A stretch of 5,376 bases of DNA from Anaerolineae bacterium (lineage in GTDB: Bacteria; Chloroflexota; Anaerolineae; Anaerolineales; UBA4823): the NCBI GenBank assembly GCA_030622805.1, contig JAUXFR010000119.1:1-5376 (forward strand), given 5' to 3'. The notes under the pieces were generated by a model. That model did not search any database. It was not told the origin of the DNA and saw nothing but the letters and a program-made list of their open reading frames with translations. Of this stretch, positions 1 to 5,376 are shown piece by piece. Made by a program: the position numbers and the translations under genes. Numbering within the stretch: position 1 is the first letter of the stretch; every line of letters starts with the position of its first letter.

Positions 1-33
1 AAATCACTGAACTTTGTTAATTTTCCAACTGAT

Positions 34-59
34 TTGATTGCCAATACGGAGATTATAAT
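34..59 (+). promoter_or_regulatory. Possible promoter with a perfect -10 box close to the start codon
   Basis: A perfect TATAAT hexamer lies at 54-59, and a TTGATT resembling a -35 box lies at 34-39. The 14-base spacer is shorter than the usual 16-18, so the -35 assignment is weak. The region is clearly more AT-rich than the genes. The -10 box ends 7 bases before the ATG at 67, which would place transcription start at or next to that A. That would give a leaderless mRNA if the promoter is real. Only 66 bases of upstream sequence are available, so a stronger promoter further left cannot be excluded. Confidence 0.35.
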
Positions 60-66
60 ATTCTCC

Positions 67-1482
67 ATGGGTCGTCGATTCCTGGTGCTAATATTTATTA
101 TTGCGCTGCTGATTGCTGTCGCTGGTGCTCTCGTCTATTGGCAAATGACGCCTTCTGTAATTGCGCTTACACCACTGGATGGTGCTGAGAATATTCCGGC
201 GAATACAAAATTCTCCATCACTTTCTCGCGTCCCATGAAACCGGACACTGTCATCAAACGATTGACGTTTGATCCATCCCGCAGCGGCGCTTATACATGG
301 CAGGACAATACGCTGGTGTTTACACCTGACGAGCCCTGGTCAAACAGCAAGACGATCCAGGTCAGGCTCGCTGCCGGTGCACAGGCAGAGGGTGTGGTGT
401 CGCTCCCAACCCGGCAGGCTTCAGCCTGGTCTTTCACAACCGGAGAACCACGCCTGGTATATTTGTATCCGGCGGACGGCCCCGCCAACATCTATGCTTT
501 AAACCCGTCCACAGGCGAAAGTGTGCAGTTGACGAATTTCCCCGGTGGAATCCTGGGCTACGACGTGGACAGCAGCGGCAGCATGCTCTACTTCAGCCGC
601 AAGACCGGGCAAAATGGCAGCAGCATTTACCGGCTGGCAATCAACGACGAAACACAGAGCGAGCCGCAAGAATTGATCTCCTGCCCACGCGCCACCTGCC
701 GTGCACCCAGTATTTCTCCCCTGGGTGATTATCTGGCATATGAGCTCACAGCATTCGTTGGGGAGGACAACCCCGCTTATCCCCAGGTCTGGCTGCTGCC
801 GCTGACTCCTGAGATAGAGATCGGTTTCGACGGATTAGAACCGTTCAAAGCCGGAGAACCCCTGCACCAGACACTGCAGCCGCACTGGTCGTCCAACGGT
901 CTGCTGGCATTCTACGACACATCCCAGAACGCTTTTGTGATATTGGACCCGGTTGATGGGGAAACGGTTCTTTTCCCTAACCAGACCGGTCAGCCCGGGA
1001 GCTGGCACCCCTCTGGCGACTCATACACAGCAGCGGAGATCTTCTTCATCGAAATCGAGGCTTCAGATGAAACAGCGGGTCTCGATCAGATTGGAAGCAG
1101 CCATCTGATGCTCTTCGATCTCTCTGACCAATCAATCGAAGATCTGACTCAAATGGACAACCTGGAAGATACCTCGCCAGCATTTTCACCGGACGGGAAT
1201 TGGCTCGCGTTCGCCCGCAAATACCTCGATATACAAAAATGGACACCCGGCAGGCAACTCTGGTTGATGGACATTGAAAACAGAAAAAGCGCACAGCTAA
1301 CCAACAACCCAATCTACAATCATTTTGAGTTTTCCTGGGACTCAACGGGCAGTCAGCTGGCGTTTGTTAGGTTCAACCAGACTCAGCCAGTCGAACCTCC
1401 CGAAATCTGGGTCATCGATCCGAACACCACGCTTACCAGACCCATCGTAGAAGGAGGCTATGCGCCGCAATGGATACCCTGA
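67..1482 (+). CDS. Membrane-anchored Ig-like (Big_5 type) and TolB/PD40-like beta-propeller protein
   Basis: This predicted 471-residue protein most likely sits on the outer face of the membrane and binds or recognises something through its propeller. No enzyme motif is visible. Residues 2-4 (GRR) precede a hydrophobic segment at about 5-24, a signal anchor without a lipobox. Residues about 30-128 match an SbsA/Big_5-type Ig-like domain: LTPLDGAENIPANTKFSITF at the start, SFTTGEP at the end. Residues 129-471 carry six propeller-type motifs of the WSPDG..LAF kind, near 163-179, 213-227, 271-284, 312-324, 370-385 and 420-436, the clearest being FSPDGNWLAFARK. Two cysteines (C206, C211) could form a disulfide. 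The ATG at 67 was chosen because it places RR and the membrane segment at the N-terminus. A TTG at 34 is in frame and the frame stays open to the window edge, so a longer form is possible. The 3' end overlaps the redoxin gene by 13 bases. Domain assignment is fairly sure; the biological role is unknown. Confidence 0.88.
   Translation: MGRRFLVLIFIIALLIAVAGALVYWQMTPSVIALTPLDGAENIPANTKFSITFSRPMKPDTVIKRLTFDPSRSGAYTWQDNTLVFTPDEPWSNSKTIQVRLAAGAQAEGVVSLPTRQASAWSFTTGEPRLVYLYPADGPANIYALNPSTGESVQLTNFPGGILGYDVDSSGSMLYFSRKTGQNGSSIYRLAINDETQSEPQELISCPRATCRAPSISPLGDYLAYELTAFVGEDNPAYPQVWLLPLTPEIEIGFDGLEPFKAGEPLHQTLQPHWSSNGLLAFYDTSQNAFVILDPVDGETVLFPNQTGQPGSWHPSGDSYTAAEIFFIEIEASDETAGLDQIGSSHLMLFDLSDQSIEDLTQMDNLEDTSPAFSPDGNWLAFARKYLDIQKWTPGRQLWLMDIENRKSAQLTNNPIYNHFEFSWDSTGSQLAFVRFNQTQPVEPPEIWVIDPNTTLTRPIVEGGYAPQWIP
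1451..1457 (+). promoter_or_regulatory. Ribosome binding site for the redoxin gene, inside the upstream gene
   Basis: AAGGAGG is a near-perfect Shine-Dalgarno sequence located within the last codons of the propeller gene. It lies 12 bases before the ATG at 1470, slightly long but workable. Another ATG at 1460 is only 2 bases away and in a different frame, so it is an unlikely start. The site supports start 1470 and translational coupling of the two genes. Confidence 0.7.
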
Positions 1483-1985
1483 TAGAGATTGGTCAGGTCG
1501 CACCGGACTTCGAACTTCCCGACCTGGGCGGAAAGTCACACCACTTGAGTGATTGGCACGGCACGATCGTGATCCTGAACTTCTGGTCAGCAGAGTGCCC
1601 CTGGGCGGAAAGGACTGACCCCGAGCTGCTGGCTAACTTGTCCATCTGGGGAGAGGACGTAAAACTTTGTGCGATCGCATCCAATGCGAATGAGCCTGCG
1701 AAGTTTCTACGGCGTGTGGCTGCTGAACGTAAAGTCCCCCTTGTGCTGCATGATTCGCTTGGGCATACTGCCGACCTGTACGGCGCCCTAACCACACCGC
1801 ACATCTTCGTCATCGACCGCGAAGGAAAACTGCGCTATCAGGGTGCCTTCGACGATGTCACCTTTCGCCAGCGAGAACCGACTCGTTTCTACTTGAAAGA
1901 TGCCGTGGATACGCTGCTGGCGGGTCGACAGCCCGAACCTGCTCAAACCACCCCCTACGGCTGCTCTATCGTCCGCCATACATAG
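1470..1985 (+). CDS. Peroxiredoxin-like/redoxin (thioredoxin-fold) protein
   Basis: This 171-residue thioredoxin-fold protein of the AhpC/TSA-redoxin superfamily is probably a thiol-dependent reductase or peroxidase. The N-terminal IGQVAPDFELPDLGGK is the classic entry to the fold. It is followed by VILNFWSAECPWAERTDPEL (about 34-53), with the reactive cysteine at C43. The second position of a CxxC is alanine (C43-P-W-A46), so this is not a standard thioredoxin or TlpA disulfide site. TTP at 108-110 supplies the conserved cis-proline, and IFVIDREGKLRYQGAFDD (112-129) is the usual last-strand region. A tail PYGCSI carries C165, resembling the C-terminal GC-I motif I recall from the PRX_like1 group; it may act as the resolving cysteine. 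C67 is a third cysteine. There is no signal peptide or membrane segment, so a cytoplasmic location is expected. It overlaps the upstream gene by 13 bases and is probably co-translated with it. Family is confident; exact reaction is inferred. Confidence 0.9.
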   Translation: MDTLIEIGQVAPDFELPDLGGKSHHLSDWHGTIVILNFWSAECPWAERTDPELLANLSIWGEDVKLCAIASNANEPAKFLRRVAAERKVPLVLHDSLGHTADLYGALTTPHIFVIDREGKLRYQGAFDDVTFRQREPTRFYLKDAVDTLLAGRQPEPAQTTPYGCSIVRHT

Positions 1986-2005
1986 GATGAATTTGGAAAT
2001 TCGTC
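1986..2005. repeat. Short inverted repeat directly after the redoxin stop codon
   Basis: Positions 1986-1994 and 1997-2005 are complementary over 9 bases, with one mismatch that would be a G-U pair in RNA. The core GAATTT/AAATTC is perfect. The gap is only 2 bases, so a hairpin would have to open its top pair. No T-run follows on the plus strand, so this is not a standard intrinsic terminator. It could be a weak 3'-end structure or chance. Confidence 0.35.
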
Positions 2006-2090
2006 GTCAGACAGGCTGCTATTTTATCCAACAGCCATTCTACAGATCTGACCGTGGTACAACTGCTGTCGAGAATAGTGCACTTTCAAC
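1986..2090. other. Convergent intergenic region, 105 bases
   Basis: This gap separates the stop codons of two converging transcription units. It contains the inverted repeat at 1986-2005, a weak 5-bp stem (GGCTG 2014-2018 with CAGCC 2032-2036, 13-base loop), and the palindrome AGTGCACT at 2077-2084. It also contains one arm of a 9-base direct repeat. I see no T-tailed hairpin in either direction and no convincing gene. Confidence 0.6.
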
Positions 2091-2105
2091 CTAAAGACTT
2101 TCAAC
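2082..2105. repeat. 9-base direct repeat across the cydDC stop codon
   Basis: ACTTTCAAC occurs at 2082-2090 and again at 2097-2105, with a 15-base period. The second copy lies in the last codons of the minus-strand transporter gene and the first lies just past its stop (CTA at 2091-2093 on the plus strand). It looks like a small local duplication that may once have altered the C-terminus. Its significance is doubtful. Confidence 0.45.
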
Positions 2106-5100
2106 AAGCTCCTGGTTCTGCAGCACCCACATCCGCTTGTAATATCCCCCTCGCCTCATTAGTTCATCATGCCCACCACGCTCGACCACCCGTCCCTCAT
2201 GCAGCACGATGATCTCGTCCACCGCTTCCAGGTTCACCAGCCGGTGTGTGACAATCAGCGCGCTTCGATCACCTGAAACCTCGTACAGTGTCTCCATCAC
2301 AGCCTGTTCGGTAAGTGCATCCAGATTGGCTGTCGGTTCATCCAGCAGCAGCAGCGGCGCATCCCTGAGCAGGGCGCGCGCGATCAGCAGCCGCTGGCGC
2401 TCACCCCCGGAAAGCTGAAGTCCCCGGTCACCGATCCTCGTTTCATATCCCAGCGGCAGGCTCTCAACGAAATTTTTTATCTGCGCCCGTTTCGCTGCAA
2501 GCTCAATCTGTTCCTGAGTAGCGCCTGGTCTGGCGATCAGCAGGTTCTCGCTCACGCTGGCATTGAACAGATAGCTGTCCTGACGAACACATCCAATTTT
2601 TGCTCTCACTTCGTAAGAATCATAATACCGTAGATCTTTGCGCTCCAGGTAGATATGCCCCCGCTTGTATTCCCAGAAACGCAGCAAAATATCCACCAGA
2701 GTGGATTTGCCCGCTCCGCTGGTGCCAACGATCGCCAGAGTCTTCCCGTGAGGCAGACTGAGACTCACATCAATTAACGCCGATTGACGCCTCCGGGGGT
2801 CGGATACCAGGGGCACAAGGGGTAGGGGATAGGAGATAAGGGGATAATCATAGGACAGATGCTCAATCTCCAAATCAGGCGCTTCCGGTACTGGGAGTGG
2901 CTCAGCTGGATCTTGCACCTCTGGGTCAGCGTCCACGACATCATACAGCCGTTCCGCTGCCGCCAGGTTGCTTTCCAGATATTGAGCAACCTGGGGTAGT
3001 GGTAGAATCGCTTCGAAAGCGGATATCGCTGCCAGGACCACAACCGCCAGAAATACGCCTGACAGATGCCCTTCAGCCACCAGCGGGATTGCAGTTGCCA
3101 ATACCAGCCACATGCACAGATTGCTCAACAGGATGATTAATCCGTTCTGCAGCCCCCCAATGTTCGCCATCTTAAATTGCGACCGCCCCAAATTCTCGCT
3201 CAGCCTGGAAATCTTGCTTACCTGTTGTCCTGCCTGCCCATAAGCCAACAGATCAGCCATGCCATGGATGCCTTCCACCAGCGCCGCATTCAACGCTCCA
3301 CGCTGCCTTACCATCTGGCGACCGGGTTTGCGGCTCAACCAGTGGATCAGAAACGGAACTCCCGCACCAGCAAGCGCCATACATAGCAGCATGATCATCG
3401 TAAATGCCGGATCAAAGCCAGCCATAAAGAAAGCCATGGTCGATACTACCAGGATCGCGACCAGCGGCGGCGCAAGGGCTCGCACATAAAAGTTCTGCAG
3501 CGACTCAATATCGTTCTGGATGCGTGCCAGCAAATCACCAGTATGGTAGGTCATCAACCTGGCCGGCGCCAGCGGCTCCAAAGAACGGTAGAACCACACC
3601 CGCAACCGCGCCAGCAGACGGAACGTCACCTGGTGGGAAAGATACCTTTCCAGATAGCGGAACAGACCGCGGGCGATCCCAAAGAAACGAACTCCGACGA
3701 TCGCCACCTGCAGATCAGCGATTGAGGGCTGCAGGGCTGCCGCAGAGATCAGGTAGGCAGAAGTCGTCAGCAGTCCTATCCCGCTTACTATGGTCGCAAA
3801 TCCCGCCAGCACAGACAGCACCACCCCGCCTTTGAACCGTGCAGCCAGCTTGAGCAGCCGCATGAACGTTCTTAGACTCGACGAACGCGGTCGTTGAGCT
3901 GCAACGGCTGTAGAGCTGGGAGCGGTCAAATCCGTCTGTGTTCGGATCGTCGAGACCTCTGGAATCAACGATGTGTACATTTTCTGTGGTCTCTGCAGCT
4001 CATGTTCTGCTGATTCAAGTGCGGCAGGTGTGATGTATGGGGGCTCAACACGCATCTGCTGGTTTTCCATGGGTTCGGATGTTTTGATCATGCGCCGGTA
4101 AAGGCCATCCACCCCCACAAGTTGATCGTGCGTACCGCTCTGGACAACCTGCCCCTCGTCCAGAACCACAATCTTATGCGCGGTTTTTGTGGTGTTCAGC
4201 CGATGGGCGATGATCAGCGCCGTGCGGTCTTCCAGCAGACGATCCATCGCTAGCTGCAGGTCGGCTTCGGTGGTCGGATCCAGGTTGGCTGTTGGTTCAT
4301 CGAGGATCAAAATTGGTGCGTCCTTAAGAAAAGCGCGCGCCAGGGCGATGCGCTGTGCCTGACCGGCGCTCAATCCCGCACCCCACTCACCGATCATGGT
4401 GTTGTAGCCCATCGGCAGGCTCTCGATAAACTTTTTGGCTCGCGCCATCCTTGCAGCGAGAACCACTTCCTCCAAACTGGCATCCGGACGTGCCAGACGG
4501 ATGTTGTCCGCTATCGTCGCGTGGAAAAGGTACGGTTCTTGCGATAGCCAGGATATCTCTGCACGCCATGCATCCTTATCACCCTGCATGATATCTTTTC
4601 CATCAACGGTGATCCGCCCTGAACCTGGCTCAATGAAACGCATCAGCAGGGCTGCAACTGTGCTCTTACCCGCACCACTGGGTCCTACAAGCGCCACCCG
4701 CCGCCCGGTCTCAAGGTCAAAACTCACGCCTTTCAGCGCCGCCTGACGCCCCTCATAGGAAAAGCGTACATCATCAAGCTCTATCTTGCCTGGATCATGT
4801 CTCGGGTCAATTCTGCCATCTACCGTCCGTCTTCTGTCCTCCGACCCTCGTCCAACAGCAATCGTCTGTCGTCTGTTCTGCCCATCCTCTATCGTCCGTC
4901 GTCCGTTGTCCGTTATCCGCCCATCGTCGGGCTTAGTTTCTAATATCTCAAATATCCTACCTGCAGCAGCAACACCCGCCATCCCGGCATGATAGCGAGT
5001 TCCCAGCATGCGCAGCGGCAGGTAAAATTCGGGCGCCAGCAGCAGGATAAACAACGCCTGGTCAAACCCCAACCTGCCGTATAGCAGCCGCAAACCGATC

Positions 5101-5376
5101 TCCACTGCGACCACAGCCATGCTGAGCATGGCGATCATCTCCAGCGCCAACGCTGACAGGAACGTGATCCGCAGCACACCCATTGTCACCTGGCGATAAC
5201 GATCGCTCACATCAGCAATCACATTCACCTGCGCTCTACTGCGTCCCAAGGTCTTTAAAGTCTTCAGACCAGCCAGCACGTCCAGGAAATAAGCGTTCAT
5301 CTGGCTGAGAGCGTTCCATTGCTTGCGGGTTTGCGCTTGCGCCATGTTGCCGATCAATACCATAAAAATCGGGATC
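2091..5376 (-). CDS. cydDC: CydD-CydC fusion, heterodimeric ABC exporter for cytochrome bd assembly (partial, 5' end outside window)
   Basis: In other bacteria CydDC is an inner-membrane ABC exporter needed to assemble cytochrome bd; reported substrates are cysteine/glutathione and, more recently, heme. Residues are counted from the in-frame Met at 5363. That Met is internal: upstream codons read I-P-I-F without a stop, matching mid-CydD, so about 170 N-terminal residues are missing by comparison with E. coli CydD. Layout: end of the CydD membrane domain (1-140, with LLLAPEFYLPLRMLGTRYHA at 107-126); a repeat-derived linker (146-190); the CydD ATPase domain (193-427); a 65-70 residue linker; the CydC membrane domain (about 498-800, about six membrane segments); and the CydC ATPase domain (831-1090). 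NBD1 has Walker A GPSGAGKST 227-235, Q275, signature LSAGQ 331-335, DEPTANLD 355-362 and H387. NBD2 has GTSGAGKST 880-888, Q928, LSGGE 984-988, DEPTANLD 1008-1015 and H1040. Both ATPase sites look intact. The non-canonical NBD1 signature is typical of CydD (LSVGQ in E. coli). CydC R573 and H577 align with the E. coli heme-pocket R81 and H85. No cydAB genes are in view, and the promoter lies outside. Confidence 0.95.
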   Translation of the reverse strand, partial: IPIFMVLIGNMAQAQTRKQWNALSQMNAYFLDVLAGLKTLKTLGRSRAQVNVIADVSDRYRQVTMGVLRITFLSALALEMIAMLSMAVVAVEIGLRLLYGRLGFDQALFILLLAPEFYLPLRMLGTRYHAGMAGVAAAGRIFEILETKPDDGRITDNGRRTIEDGQNRRQTIAVGRGSEDRRRTVDGRIDPRHDPGKIELDDVRFSYEGRQAALKGVSFDLETGRRVALVGPSGAGKSTVAALLMRFIEPGSGRITVDGKDIMQGDKDAWRAEISWLSQEPYLFHATIADNIRLARPDASLEEVVLAARMARAKKFIESLPMGYNTMIGEWGAGLSAGQAQRIALARAFLKDAPILILDEPTANLDPTTEADLQLAMDRLLEDRTALIIAHRLNTTKTAHKIVVLDEGQVVQSGTHDQLVGVDGLYRRMIKTSEPMENQQMRVEPPYITPAALESAEHELQRPQKMYTSLIPEVSTIRTQTDLTAPSSTAVAAQRPRSSSLRTFMRLLKLAARFKGGVVLSVLAGFATIVSGIGLLTTSAYLISAAALQPSIADLQVAIVGVRFFGIARGLFRYLERYLSHQVTFRLLARLRVWFYRSLEPLAPARLMTYHTGDLLARIQNDIESLQNFYVRALAPPLVAILVVSTMAFFMAGFDPAFTMIMLLCMALAGAGVPFLIHWLSRKPGRQMVRQRGALNAALVEGIHGMADLLAYGQAGQQVSKISRLSENLGRSQFKMANIGGLQNGLIILLSNLCMWLVLATAIPLVAEGHLSGVFLAVVVLAAISAFEAILPLPQVAQYLESNLAAAERLYDVVDADPEVQDPAEPLPVPEAPDLEIEHLSYDYPLISYPLPLVPLVSDPRRRQSALIDVSLSLPHGKTLAIVGTSGAGKSTLVDILLRFWEYKRGHIYLERKDLRYYDSYEVRAKIGCVRQDSYLFNASVSENLLIARPGATQEQIELAAKRAQIKNFVESLPLGYETRIGDRGLQLSGGERQRLLIARALLRDAPLLLLDEPTANLDALTEQAVMETLYEVSGDRSALIVTHRLVNLEAVDEIIVLHEGRVVERGGHDELMRRGGYYKRMWVLQNQELVESL
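2787..2846. repeat. Degenerate heptanucleotide tract (GGGGATA type) inside the CydC ATPase domain
   Basis: The plus strand shows four consecutive 7-base units: GGGGTAG (2819-2825), GGGATAG (2826-2832), GAGATAA (2833-2839) and GGGGATA (2840-2846). More degraded G-rich sequence continues toward 2787. Read on the minus strand it encodes about 19 extra residues (841-859, including PLISYPLPLVPLV). These fall between the aromatic A-loop residue Y840 and the next strand, ALIDVSL, where CydC proteins normally have only a few residues. The frame stays open because the pyrimidine-rich strand is the coding one; the other strand contains TAG and TAA. Confidence 0.7.
4797..4928. repeat. Degenerate heptanucleotide tract (TCGTCCG type) in the CydD linker
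   Basis: The clearest part is TCGTCCG (4892-4898), TCGTCCG (4899-4905), TTGTCCG (4906-4912), TTATCCG (4913-4919) and CCCATCG (4920-4926). Similar but decayed units (cgtccgt, cttctgt, atcgtct, gtcgtct) continue leftward to about 4800. On the minus strand this encodes about 45 charged residues (146-190), rich in Arg, Asp, Gly and Thr, for example DDGRITDNGRRTIEDG. They lie between the CydD membrane domain (ending RIFEILETKP) and its ATPase domain (starting KIELDDVRFSY). The linker varies in this family but is usually much shorter. Confidence 0.75.

Noticed and set aside
34..66. TTG start giving an 11-residue N-terminal extension of the propeller protein
   Set aside because: It has no ribosome binding site, and it would put polar residues and a promoter-like TATAAT inside the gene. 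The ATG at 67 gives a natural signal-anchor N-terminus.
1046..1345. Minus-strand open frame of 99 codons opposite the propeller gene
   Set aside because: It is fully contained in a confidently assigned gene; its composition looks like an antisense shadow with no domain or start signal.
2014..2036. Stem GGCTG/CAGCC as a terminator between the convergent genes
   Set aside because: It has only 5 base pairs, a 13-base loop and no T-run after it on either strand, so it is too weak to call.
1900..2094. Plus-strand open frame of 64 codons running from the redoxin 3' end into the intergenic gap
   Set aside because: It mostly overlaps the confident redoxin gene in another frame, has no ribosome binding site and shows no recognisable protein features.
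4435..4746. Plus-strand open frame of 103 codons opposite the CydD ATPase domain
   Set aside because: It is an antisense shadow of Walker A and neighbouring conserved codons; Ser/Arg/Ala-rich and without known motifs.
4797..4928. CRISPR array or transposon end at the repeated region
   Set aside because: The repeat unit is 7 bases with no spacers or terminal inverted repeats, and the region is part of a continuous coding frame.
5361..5363. ATG at 5363 as the true start of the transporter
   Set aside because: The frame is open upstream (I-P-I-F) and the sequence matches the middle of the CydD membrane domain; the gene is simply cut by the window edge.

Overview
The window carries three protein-coding genes and almost no spare DNA. 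Base composition is moderate. An Ig-like plus TolB-like propeller protein, a fused CydD-CydC transporter and degenerate 7-base repeat tracts together suggest a member of the Chloroflexota, perhaps of the Anaerolineae type. That placement is inference from recalled patterns; no marker gene is present to prove it.

Left part, plus strand (67-1985): a membrane-anchored protein with an Ig-like domain and a six-motif beta-propeller-like region overlaps by 13 bases with a small thioredoxin-fold protein of the peroxiredoxin-like/redoxin type. The overlap and an AAGGAGG ribosome binding site inside the first gene indicate one translationally coupled transcript. A perfect TATAAT lies 7 bases before the first gene's ATG, so the transcript could be leaderless.

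Middle (1986-2090): a 105-base convergent intergenic gap. It holds a short inverted repeat just after the redoxin stop and a 9-base direct repeat straddling the stop of the opposing gene. No convincing U-tailed terminator is visible.

Right part, minus strand (2091 to beyond 5376): one long open frame holding the C-terminal part of CydD fused to a complete CydC, the two halves of the heterodimeric ABC exporter needed for cytochrome bd assembly (thiol and/or heme transport). Its N-terminus lies outside the window. Two degenerate heptanucleotide repeat tracts of different sequence families sit in frame inside this gene. One lies in the linker before the CydD ATPase domain; the other lies just after the A-loop tyrosine of the CydC ATPase domain. 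These are the most unusual structures in the window.

Functionally the genes share a loose theme of envelope and redox biology: an anchored surface protein, a thiol-active redoxin and a thiol/heme exporter. The two transcription units converge, so there is no evidence of co-transcription between them. I see no RNA genes, CRISPR arrays, insertion sequences or complete new defence-type system.
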